A stretch of DNA of 5,337 nucleotides from Clostridiales bacterium (GTDB lineage Bacteria > Bacillota_A > Clostridia > Peptostreptococcales > Anaerovoracaceae): assembly GCA_024697655.1 (NCBI GenBank), contig JAILFI010000077.1, forward strand, positions 1 to 5,337. The letters run 5' to 3'. The first letter of the stretch is position 1. Every line of letters starts with the position of its first letter. The notes under the pieces are model-generated. The model was not told where the DNA came from. It did not search any database and was given only the letters and a program-made list of their open reading frames with translations. The position numbers were made by a program, and so were the translations under genes. Positions 1 through 5,094 of the stretch are shown here, piece by piece.

Positions 1-239
1 CCGGTCCGGTAGATCGTCTCCTCATCCCCTTTCTCTGTAAAGAGGATCTGGTTGTGCTGGATCTGCACGCTGTCGATCTGCCCCTTCTCCGTCATCTTCA
101 TGAACGTGCCGTAGTCGGTGTCCTTGATCTGGCTCTGGCTGACCGACGGCAGCAGCAGCCAGTTGAAGGCCAGCAGCAGAAGCAGCATGATGCAGTAATA
201 CATCAGCAATGGTTTTCTTGGTCTTTTGACTTCATTCAT
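1..239 (-). CDS. ftsH: FtsH membrane AAA+ zinc protease, N-terminal part (gene runs off the left edge)
   Basis: The first 79 residues are visible; the rest lies outside the window. FtsH is a membrane-anchored hexameric protease that degrades damaged membrane proteins and selected regulators. The visible part has a short basic N-terminus (NEVKRPRK), one hydrophobic membrane segment at about residues 11-32, and then the start of the small extracytoplasmic FtsH domain, with the typical pattern DTDYGTFMKM, a GQIDSVQIQ strand and an ILFTEKGD strand. The AAA+ ATPase and HEXXH zinc site are not in the window, so identity rests on the N-terminal pattern, which matches clostridial FtsH closely. The ATG at 237-239 is preceded by a perfect AAAGGAGG at 249-256. 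The gene follows marR by 49 nt with no convincing terminator or promoter between them, so cotranscription is likely. An FtsH paralogue rather than the housekeeping copy is possible. Confidence 0.85.
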   Translation of the reverse strand, partial: MNEVKRPRKPLLMYYCIMLLLLLAFNWLLLPSVSQSQIKDTDYGTFMKMTEKGQIDSVQIQHNQILFTEKGDEETIYRT

Positions 240-248
240 AGAGCGATT

Positions 249-256
249 CCTCCTTT
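249..256 (-). promoter_or_regulatory. Ribosome binding site of ftsH
   Basis: AAAGGAGG on the minus strand, 9 nt before the ATG at 239. It is a full match to the Firmicute anti-Shine-Dalgarno sequence and fixes the start of ftsH. Confidence 0.85.
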
Positions 257-288
257 GATATCGATATTCGCCGATGCTGTTCCGGCGT

Positions 289-744
289 TTACTGCGCCTG
301 TTCGCAGCGTTCGGATAATTCGTCAAATTTGCTGATCAGTTTTTCTGTGATCGTGCAGAGCGTATTCAGTTCTTTTTCGGACAGTCCCCCAAACAGATAT
401 TCATTTACTTCGTCCTTGATCTTCAGGATCTCCCTGTTGACCGTCATCCCCTCGTCGGTGACGGTGTAGTGTACGATCCGGCGGTCCTTCCCGTCACGGC
501 TCGCCAACAGGTATGCCTTTTTACACAGCCCGTCTGTGGCGACCGAAACATGTCCCTTGTTGAGGCACAGTTCCCGGGCGATCTCTGTGGGCGTTCTGTC
601 CGGGAACTGGCAGAGGAAAACGAGCACGTCCGCTTCCGCCTGCTTGAGTCCGTAACGGCTGCGGAAATCCCGGTAGATATCATCCACCAGCCGTTTGAAC
701 TTTCTGCCTCGCAGAAGTATATCCAGTTCCACCTTTTTATCCAT
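289..744 (-). CDS. MarR-family winged-helix transcriptional regulator
   Basis: A 151-residue protein with the usual MarR length and layout: N-terminal dimerisation helices (about 5-30), then a winged helix-turn-helix in which TPTEIARELCLNKGHVSVAT (51-70) spans the HTH, the recognition helix is roughly 62-75, and the wing is RDGKDRRIVHYTVTDEG (83-99) with the conserved D-x-R-R and T-D-E-G signatures. C-terminal helices (100-148) complete the dimer interface. MarR proteins bind palindromic operators, usually repress their own operon, and release on binding a small ligand or on thiol oxidation. There are four cysteines (45, 60, 74 and 130) and a fifth near the end, but no known sensor pattern can be assigned. 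The ATG at 744 has a modest AGGCGGTG ribosome site. The gene has its own near-consensus promoter and an AT-rich inverted repeat upstream, and ftsH follows by 49 nt, so it may control itself and ftsH. The ligand is unknown. Confidence 0.9.
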   Translation of the reverse strand: MDKKVELDILLRGRKFKRLVDDIYRDFRSRYGLKQAEADVLVFLCQFPDRTPTEIARELCLNKGHVSVATDGLCKKAYLLASRDGKDRRIVHYTVTDEGMTVNREILKIKDEVNEYLFGGLSEKELNTLCTITEKLISKFDELSERCEQAQ

Positions 745-767
745 AATTCACCGCCTGCTTTGTTTAG

Positions 768-799
768 AATTAAATTGTTTATTTTTAAATTATTTAATT
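768..799. promoter_or_regulatory. Candidate MarR operator: AT-rich inverted repeat
   Basis: Arms AATTAAAT (768-775) and ATTTAATT (792-799) are perfect inverted repeats separated by 16 nt. They sit inside a run of almost pure A/T (about 763-812) that is sharply different from the GC-rich surroundings. The repeat lies from the predicted marR transcription start to about +32, where a bound repressor would block transcription. AT-rich palindromes are typical MarR targets. AT-rich DNA makes palindromes by chance, so this is a candidate, and the near-repeats ATTTTTAAAT (781-790) and ATTTTAAAT (797-805) offer other pairings. Confidence 0.45.
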
Positions 800-806
800 T
801 TAAATC

Positions 807-835
807 ATAATACAAAGAAAAAAGCTTCCTGTCAA
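807..835 (-). promoter_or_regulatory. Sigma-A type promoter of marR(-ftsH)
   Basis: On the minus strand: TTGACA (-35, positions 835-830, 6/6 to consensus), a 17-bp spacer, and TATTAT (-10, positions 812-807, 5/6). The predicted start is near position 800, giving a 5' leader of about 55 nt before the marR ATG. The quality of the match and the optimal spacing make it one of the two best promoter calls in the window. Confidence 0.75.
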
Positions 836-845
836 CAGCTTTTTC
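817..845 (-). terminator. Probable intrinsic terminator after the membrane protein gene
   Basis: An inverted repeat with arms AAAAAGCT (844-837 on the minus strand) and AGCTTTTT (826-819), a 10-nt loop, then a short T run on the minus strand. The A-tract, stem, T-tract layout is typical of intrinsic terminators and could work on both strands. The stem is AT-rich and therefore weaker than the tag terminator. The loop contains most of the -35 box of the marR promoter, so the hairpin and the promoter occupy the same DNA. Confidence 0.5.
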
Positions 846-906
846 CAATCGATTGTTATTCACTTCGCTTCCTGATCCCAGCGCTTTCGTACAGTTCTGC
901 AGCATT
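824..906 (-). pseudogene. Degenerate remnant of the 3' end of a tag gene
   Basis: This stretch matches the last codons and downstream region of tag (1627-1717) on the same strand. In the core, 862-895 against 1669-1702, 30 of 34 bases agree without gaps. After a 4-nt length difference, 899-906 against 1710-1717 agrees at 7 of 8. Further on, the block CAGGAAGC (831-824 and 1634-1627) recurs at a similar distance. The 4-nt length difference shifts the frame and the fragment has no start, so it is not coding. It begins exactly at the stop codon of the membrane protein gene and so forms, with the true tag tail, imperfect direct repeats around the xre cassette. Origin by duplication, by insertion of the cassette, or from a lost second tag gene cannot be told apart here. 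Confidence 0.6.
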
Positions 907-1313
907 CAGTATTTGCGTTTGAGGACAAAGTACACGGCGAAGTAAACGAGCAGCATCAGGCAGACCGCCCCGCCCAGAACGATCTGGACCGTCGTTTTAC
1001 CGAGCACCATCGCCGCGACACAGCCGACCGCCTCCGCGAGCAACACGATATACCCCGTCCACGCCCAGCTTTTCATCCGCAGGAATGTGTTGCGCTCGTC
1101 GTGCATCTTGATATCTATCTCCTCTTTATACGTCGGATCCTTTCTGTATTTCATGATCCGGACGGTCTGCAGGATGCCGACCGCCATGAGCGCCCCGCCC
1201 ATCCCGGAATAAACGGAAGAATCCAGGATCTCAGCGACGGACAGCCCTAAAAGAACAGCCCCCAGAACGATCCAGAACACATTGAACCCCAATCTTACAT
1301 TGCTGTTGAACAT
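906..1313 (-). CDS. Four-helix membrane protein paired with an Xre regulator (DUF2178-like)
   Basis: A 135-residue integral membrane protein of unassigned function. Hydrophobic segments lie at about 8-28, 33-53, 84-104 and 109-131. Between the second and third is a charged loop (54-83) with KYRKDPTYKEEIDIKMHDER, which the positive-inside rule puts in the cytoplasm, with both termini inside. The loop pattern DER followed by a helix, and the pairing with a small HTH protein, resemble the DUF2178 group of predicted membrane proteins; that assignment is from memory of the pattern and is tentative. The ATG at 1313 follows the repressor stop by 2 nt, and its AGGAGG (1321-1326) lies inside the last codons of the repressor, so translation is probably coupled. 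It should be made under the same autoregulated promoter. It could act as a membrane sensor for the repressor, or as an immunity or envelope-stress protein, but nothing in the sequence decides this. Confidence 0.8.
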   Translation of the reverse strand: MFNSNVRLGFNVFWIVLGAVLLGLSVAEILDSSVYSGMGGALMAVGILQTVRIMKYRKDPTYKEEIDIKMHDERNTFLRMKSWAWTGYIVLLAEAVGCVAAMVLGKTTVQIVLGGAVCLMLLVYFAVYFVLKRKY

Positions 1314-1315
1314 GG

Positions 1316-1513
1316 CTATTCCTCCTCAAATATAAAGACTTCTTCGATCGTCATACCGAAGTACTGTGCGATCTTGTACGCCAGCAGGATGGACGGATTG
1401 TAGCGGCCGTTTTCCAGGGAACTGATCGTCTGTCTGGAAACGCCCATCTGCTTTGCCAGCTCCTCCTGCCGGATGCCTCTTTCGCTGCGGATTTCTTCGA
1501 TCCGGTTTTTCAT
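1316..1513 (-). CDS. Small Xre/Cro-type helix-turn-helix repressor
   Basis: A 65-residue protein that is almost entirely one HTH_3 domain. IRQEELAKQMGVSRQTISSL (14-33) is the helix-turn-helix, with the recognition helix at SRQTISSLENG (26-36), followed by YNPSILLAYKIAQYFGMTIEEVF, the classic continuation of the stand-alone YozG/Cro-like group of Firmicute regulators. There is no sensor domain. A longer in-frame start exists at 1588, but the ATG at 1513 is chosen because AAGGAGAGG lies 7 nt upstream and because the longer version would run through the promoter and operators. The stop is 2 nt before the membrane protein gene. Two near-identical 20-bp inverted repeats around its promoter suggest that it binds there as a dimer and represses its own operon. 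Confidence 0.92.
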   Translation of the reverse strand: MKNRIEEIRSERGIRQEELAKQMGVSRQTISSLENGRYNPSILLAYKIAQYFGMTIEEVFIFEEE

Positions 1514-1531
1514 CGTGTTTCCTCTCCTTGT

Positions 1532-1551
1532 ATGTAAAGTTTGCTTTACAT
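1532..1551. promoter_or_regulatory. Operator 1 of the xre operon
   Basis: A perfect inverted repeat, ATGTAAAG / CTTTACAT, with a 4-nt centre TTTG. It covers the predicted transcription start and early leader of the xre operon. It shares its pattern and spacing with the repeat at 1578-1597, so both are probably bound by the same protein, most simply the Xre repressor. Confidence 0.75.
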
Positions 1552-1555
1552 GCTT

Positions 1556-1584
1556 ACCATATACCCTGCACGAAGGAATGTCAA
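1556..1584 (-). promoter_or_regulatory. Promoter of the xre-membrane protein operon
   Basis: Minus-strand TTGACA (1584-1579, 6/6), a 17-bp spacer and TATGGT (1561-1556, 4/6). The predicted start is at about 1549, inside operator 1, while the -35 lies inside operator 2. The leader to the ATG at 1513 is about 36 nt and carries the ribosome site. Confidence 0.7.
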
Positions 1585-1598
1585 GCACGCTTTACATT
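1577..1598. promoter_or_regulatory. Operator 2 of the xre operon
   Basis: Inverted repeat AATGTCAAGC / GCTTTACATT with a 2-nt centre; 9 of 10 arm positions pair, and the single mismatch is where the left arm carries the TGTCAA of the -35 box. The 20-bp core (1578-1597) matches operator 1 in both outer arms with identical spacing. The two centres are 46 bp apart. Confidence 0.65.
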
Positions 1599-1606
1599 AT
1601 CCGCAC

Positions 1607-1642
1607 AAAAAAGAGATGGCAGGAACGCTTCCTGCCGCCTCT
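1607..1642 (-). terminator. Intrinsic terminator of the tag operon
   Basis: A perfect 8-bp stem GGCAGGAA / TTCCTGCC (1636-1629 and 1625-1618 on the minus strand) with a 3-nt loop, extended by a second AGAG / CTCT stem (1642-1639 and 1615-1612) after a 2x2 internal loop, and ending in a run of six T (1612-1607). It begins 24 nt after the tag stop codon and separates the five-gene unit from the xre cassette. Confidence 0.85.
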
Positions 1643-1666
1643 TGCTTTCAATCTTGCCGATGGCCG

Positions 1667-2281
1667 TTACTTCACTTCCTGATCCCGGCGTTTGCGTACA
1701 GTCGGGTACGCCGCATTGATACGCGCGTAGCATGGACAGTCTTTTCCGTGATCGTTGATGATCCCGCAGGCCTGCAGGTGCGAGTAGATCGTGACAGGCT
1801 CGACGAACTTGAACCCCCGCCGTTTGAGGTCCTTGCTGATCTTCGCCGACAGGCCGTTGCTGACCGCCGTCAGGCCGGTGGCGTGCCCCTGATAAAGGAT
1901 CGTTTTGTGACCGCTGTATGCCCACATGTAATCGCAGAAACTGCCGAATTCCTCTCTGACTTTCTGATACGCCTGCGCATTGCTGATGACCGCCCGGATC
2001 TTCCGTTCAGAGCGGATCATATCGGGCGTTCCCATGATGCGTGCGACATCCTCGTCTCCAAACGCAGCGACCTTATCGTAGTCGAAACCTGCAAAACACT
2101 GCCGGAAGACTTCCCGCTTGGTCAGCATCAGATCCCATGACAGCCCGCACTGCAGGCACTCCAGGCAGAGATGCTCGAACATCACCCGGTCATCGTGGAC
2201 CGGGACACCCCATTCCGTATCGTGATACAGACGCTCCTGTTCGTTCACATTCGCCCAGGCGCAGTTACTCATCTGAGCCAT
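1667..2281 (-). CDS. tag: DNA-3-methyladenine glycosylase I
   Basis: A 204-residue enzyme that removes 3-methyladenine from alkylated DNA as the first step of base excision repair. The family pattern is complete. Compared with E. coli Tag, the zinc ligands correspond to C7, H20, H178 and C182 (in NCAW, YHD and NDHGKDC), the base-recognising Tyr and Glu to Y19 and E41, and the stacking Trp to W49 in QCGLSW. Further signatures are EWGVP (23-27), KIRAVISNAQAY (94-105), LSAKISKDLKRRGFKFV (144-160) and YSHLQACGIINDH (166-178). The length is normal for the family. The start at 2281 is favoured over the ATG three codons later because GGAGG lies about 6 nt upstream. It is the last gene of the operon, 47 nt after the flavoprotein, and is followed by a strong terminator. 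A degenerate copy of its 3' end lies at 824-906. Confidence 0.96.
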   Translation of the reverse strand: MAQMSNCAWANVNEQERLYHDTEWGVPVHDDRVMFEHLCLECLQCGLSWDLMLTKREVFRQCFAGFDYDKVAAFGDEDVARIMGTPDMIRSERKIRAVISNAQAYQKVREEFGSFCDYMWAYSGHKTILYQGHATGLTAVSNGLSAKISKDLKRRGFKFVEPVTIYSHLQACGIINDHGKDCPCYARINAAYPTVRKRRDQEVK

Positions 2282-2328
2282 CGCTTTCCTCCGTGTTCTT
2301 CCTATCCCCTCTGTATGGCGGATAGATC

Positions 2329-2946
2329 CTAACGGACAAAGTTCGTATAGATACCGGGCTCGCGGTCCGGCAGACCGGCCTTTTCTTTGCGGTCCGCAAT
2401 GGCTTTCATGAGGAATGCCATGTTGCGGGCAAGTGTACGCATCTGCTGCAGTCCTTCCGCATCCTGCGCGGCTTCCCCCGGTGCGGCTCCGTGGACGCCG
2501 TTCCAGTACTGCCCCGCTGCGATCGGCATCCCGCTGATGCCAAAGTATTTATTCAGTTCGTCATACGTCGCTGTCAGGCCGCCTCTGCGCGCAACAGCCA
2601 CCGCAGCGCCGACCTTCATGGTCTTCGCAAACGGCGTGCTGTAGAACAGCCGGTCAAGGAATGAGACCAGCGTTCCGTTCGCCGACCCATAATAGACCGG
2701 CGTGCCGACCACAAGGCCATCCGCCTCTTCAAAGGCAGCAGCTGCTTCATTGACTGCATCCTCAAAGACGCAGTGCCCCAGTTCACCGCATTTGCCGCAG
2801 GCGATGCAGCCACGAATATCCTTATTCCCGATATGCATGCTGACGACTTCGATGCCTTCTTCCGCGAAAATCTTCTCCATTTCCGCCAGTGCCAGCGAAG
2901 TGTTTCCTTCTTTCTTCGGGCTGCCGTTGACCATTAATACTTTCAT
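2329..2946 (-). CDS. Flavodoxin-fold FMN oxidoreductase with a four-cysteine motif (iron-sulfur flavoprotein-like)
   Basis: A 205-residue protein of the NADPH-dependent FMN reductase / flavodoxin-like superfamily. MKVLMVNGSPKKEGNTS (1-17) is the first strand and the FMN phosphate loop, and VVGTPVYYGSANGTLVSFLDR (about residues 79-99) is the second flavin-contact segment. Between them is GCIACGKCGELGHCVFED, with cysteine spacing C-x2-C-x2-C-x5-C, the compact motif that in archaeal and clostridial Isf proteins binds a 4Fe-4S cluster. Many relatives with this motif are annotated simply as NAD(P)H-dependent oxidoreductases, so cluster binding is inferred. The ATG at 2946 is preferred because AAGGAGA lies 7 nt upstream; an in-frame GTG at 2967 would put that ribosome site inside the coding region. 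The gene starts 26 nt after the nitrilase and lies before tag. The substrate and electron partner are unknown; low-potential electron transfer or quinone, nitro or azo reduction are the usual roles. Confidence 0.88.
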   Translation of the reverse strand: MKVLMVNGSPKKEGNTSLALAEMEKIFAEEGIEVVSMHIGNKDIRGCIACGKCGELGHCVFEDAVNEAAAAFEEADGLVVGTPVYYGSANGTLVSFLDRLFYSTPFAKTMKVGAAVAVARRGGLTATYDELNKYFGISGMPIAAGQYWNGVHGAAPGEAAQDAEGLQQMRTLARNMAFLMKAIADRKEKAGLPDREPGIYTNFVR

Positions 2947-2972
2947 GTTCTTTCTCCTTTTCTTCACATGGA

Positions 2973-3893
2973 TTATTCTTCATGCACGATCAGTTCCAGC
3001 ACATCCGGCCGCGCGTAATGCCCGACCGCATCGTGCTCCATCTTGCAAGCCGCCGGTAGCCGCATATCCAGATCGGCATAAAGGATCGTTTCCTCATCCC
3101 AGACCGTTTCCGTCACCTCGTGTCCGTACGGGTCGATGATCGAACTGCCGCCGCGGCAGACCATATCGGGCAGTTCGTCGATGGCCTTCCGCTCGTTGAG
3201 ATCTGATGGATAGGATGTCTTGCGGATGATCATATCCGCATTGACGAAATAGCACTTGCCTTCGATCGCGATATGCCTGATCGTCGACTGCCATTCCTGG
3301 TTGTCATTGGTGTTGGGGGAAATGTAGATCGTGATCCCTTTCTGATACAAAGCAACTCTGGCAAGAGGCATATAACTCTCCCAGCAGATCAGGCTGCCAA
3401 CAGGTCCCCAAGGTGTATCTGTGACCGGAAAATAATCCTTGTTCGCATCGCCCCAGACGACCCGCTCCGAGCCGGTCGGTTTTAGCTTTCTGTGCACTTT
3501 CCACGTGCCGTCCGGTTCGAAAATAGCATTGCTGTTGTAGAGCGTGCCGATAACAGCGTCGCGCTCGGAAAACCCGATGCTGATATAGGCACCTGCCTTT
3601 TTCGCCGCTTCCGCGAGTGCACTGAACGTATCGTCTCCGGCAACAACAGACGCATCGCGGTACCGCATCCAGTCTTCTCTGCCCTCCTCGGTACGCTTGC
3701 CCATGCTGAACCCGAAATTCATACCCACCGGATACCCGGGGATGAACAACTCCGGGAATACGATCAGCTGCGCTTTCTCCGCCGCCGCTTCTTTGATCAA
3801 TCCCAATGCCTTTGCAAGGCAGGCAGGCTTGTCAAACAGCACTGGTTCCGCCTGAATGAGCGCCACTCTGCAGATATCCGTTCTTTCTTTCAT
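2973..3893 (-). CDS. Nitrilase (carbon-nitrogen hydrolase superfamily)
   Basis: A 306-residue cytosolic enzyme of the nitrilase branch, which converts nitriles to carboxylic acids and ammonia. The catalytic triad is visible: E48 in FPELFIPGYP, K136 in HRKLKPT and C170 in LICWESYMPLAR. E143 in GSERVVWG matches the structural second glutamate of this superfamily. The CWE-x-YMPL context, HRKLKPT and the following ERxxWG are signatures of true nitrilases and cyanide hydratase-like enzymes rather than of amidases or NAD synthetase domains. The length is slightly shorter than many bacterial nitrilases because the C-terminal tail is brief. The ATG at 3893 is used because AAAGGGAG lies just upstream; a longer in-frame start at 3980 would run deep into the methyltransferase gene. 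The gene starts 22 nt after that gene and is followed 26 nt later by the flavoprotein. Substrate choice (aliphatic, aryl, arylacetonitrile) cannot be read from sequence alone. Confidence 0.92.
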   Translation of the reverse strand: MKERTDICRVALIQAEPVLFDKPACLAKALGLIKEAAAEKAQLIVFPELFIPGYPVGMNFGFSMGKRTEEGREDWMRYRDASVVAGDDTFSALAEAAKKAGAYISIGFSERDAVIGTLYNSNAIFEPDGTWKVHRKLKPTGSERVVWGDANKDYFPVTDTPWGPVGSLICWESYMPLARVALYQKGITIYISPNTNDNQEWQSTIRHIAIEGKCYFVNADMIIRKTSYPSDLNERKAIDELPDMVCRGGSSIIDPYGHEVTETVWDEETILYADLDMRLPAACKMEHDAVGHYARPDVLELIVHEE

Positions 3894-3915
3894 ATTGTCT
3901 CCCTTTATGCTGATA

Positions 3916-5094
3916 CTATGCAAAGTGCTCTGCACCGAATACATCGACGGTGCGTCTTGTTCCATCCGGCATTGTTTCATGAAAAAGCGTCAGTGCGGCA
4001 GGATCCTCCCGGATGATTCGTTCAAGGACCGCCCTGTCCCCTGGTTTTACAATGCCCGGGATTTCTTCACGGTTAGTTGTATCGGTTTCTTCAACCGACA
4101 CGTTATACCGGGTATATGGAATGCCGGCATCCCGCAGGCGTTTCTCCGTGAGTGCCAGCGCCAGACTGCTCTGATCGCAGCCTACCGCCCGTCTTCCTCC
4201 TCTTGCTGCCGCTTCAAGAAAGCCCCCGCTGCCGCAGCAGAAATCCCCTGTCAGATCCCCCGGCTCCGTGGATGCCGCGATGATGCGTTCCATCAGCGCC
4301 ATCGGCTTCTGCGTCGCGTACCCATTGCGTTCCGCGCTTGTCCGCCCGACCATGTCGATCGACCAGACATCCTTTTCATTGACCAGCGTGTACCAGCCGG
4401 TCTCGTCTTCGTATTCCTCCACGCCTTTGAACCGGTATGGTTTCAGGCCGCGGTTGTAGGATTTTTCTTTGCCGATACGGAGCCGGTAATCCGCCGTCTT
4501 CGCATACACGAGGATCGTGTCGTGTTTACGGGCGAAGTGCCGCTTGCTGCTGCCGCCCGATTTGTATTCCCAGATAATCTCGTTGATGAATCGCTCTTCC
4601 CCGAAGACCGCATCGAGCATCACCCGCGCGTAGTGCACACTGTGCCAGTCAAGGTGCAGCCACAAAAGGCCGGTGTCCGTCAGCAGTTCTCTTGCCAGAA
4701 CAAGACTCTCCGCCAATGTACGGAAATAGGCTGCTGCACCGGAGGCCGTTTTCTGATCCGCGCCGTGGCTCTTGCGCCAGGTATCCGCATAGGCAGGCAC
4801 CTTCACGGACAGCTCCTCCCCCAGTTTTTCCGATCGGATCCATACGGTCGCCTGGTAATCCGCCCCGGATAGAAACGGCGGATCGAGATAGATGCACTGC
4901 ATACGCCCCGCACAGCCATTCGCCGCAAGCGCCTGCATGACGGCCGGGCCATCGCCCTGATACAGGATGTTCCCGTCCGGCAGATCAAAAGACTGCGCGC
5001 TTTGTGACGCTCCTGTGGCACAGGCAGCCTTAAGCCCGCCGGCCCGGTCCTTTGCCTCCTGTATGATGCTGTCGAGTTGTTTCAGATCGATCAT
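3916..5094 (-). CDS. Beta-class site-specific DNA amino-methyltransferase (N6-adenine or N4-cytosine)
   Basis: A 392-residue enzyme that transfers a methyl group from S-adenosylmethionine to the exocyclic amine of adenine or cytosine in DNA. Motif order shows the beta class: ILYQGD (43-48), catalytic motif IV DPPF (71-74), a central region probably holding target recognition (about 170-255, with [20 protein letters not shown]), then [12 protein letters not shown] (261-272, motif X-like), the SAM-binding motif I DFCCGSGG (284-291) and motif II AVGCD (303-307). Motif I is off the usual DPFCGSGTT: the proline is missing, a second cysteine is present and Gly replaces Thr. The 50-residue tail after the SAM fold is rich in charged residues. 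The start ATG (5094) overlaps the ygiQ stop as ATGA, so translation is likely coupled; the ribosome site AGGA is weak. No restriction endonuclease or type III Res gene adjoins it, so it looks like an orphan methylase, though a partner elsewhere cannot be excluded. The recognition sequence is unknown. Confidence 0.88.
   Translation of the reverse strand: MIDLKQLDSIIQEAKDRAGGLKAACATGASQSAQSFDLPDGNILYQGDGPAVMQALAANGCAGRMQCIYLDPPFLSGADYQATVWIRSEKLGEELSVKVPAYADTWRKSHGADQKTASGAAAYFRTLAESLVLARELLTDTGLLWLHLDWHSVHYARVMLDAVFGEERFINEIIWEYKSGGSSKRHFARKHDTILVYAKTADYRLRIGKEKSYNRGLKPYRFKGVEEYEDETGWYTLVNEKDVWSIDMVGRTSAERNGYATQKPMALMERIIAASTEPGDLTGDFCCGSGGFLEAAARGGRRAVGCDQSSLALALTEKRLRDAGIPYTRYNVSVEETDTTNREEIPGIVKPGDRAVLERIIREDPAALTLFHETMPDGTRRTVDVFGAEHFA

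Noticed and set aside
258..287. Palindrome ATATCGATAT (258-267) and hairpin CGCCG / CGGCG (269-287) between marR and ftsH
   Set aside because: The palindrome is only 10 bp and could be chance. The hairpin has a 5-bp stem, a 9-nt loop and no following T run, so I do not call a terminator or operator.
444..905. A 153-codon minus-strand frame overlapping marR
   Set aside because: It is out of frame with the clear MarR protein and runs through the marR promoter and the tag remnant; no domain is visible.
1514..1588. Longer N-terminus for the Xre repressor from an ATG at 1588
   Set aside because: It would code through the promoter and operator 1, adds residues foreign to the family, and lacks the good ribosome site found before 1513.
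2947..2967. GTG start for the flavoprotein at 2967
   Set aside because: The extra residues KKRRKN are just the translated ribosome binding site; the flavodoxin first strand starts at the ATG at 2946.
3894..3980. Longer N-terminus for the nitrilase from 3980
   Set aside because: It overlaps the end of the methyltransferase by 65 nt; the ATG at 3893 has a ribosome site and gives the normal family start.
3856..4872. A 338-codon open frame on the plus strand across the nitrilase and methyltransferase genes
   Set aside because: It is antisense to two genes with complete family motifs, its protein has no recognisable domain, and long antisense frames are common in GC-rich coding DNA.
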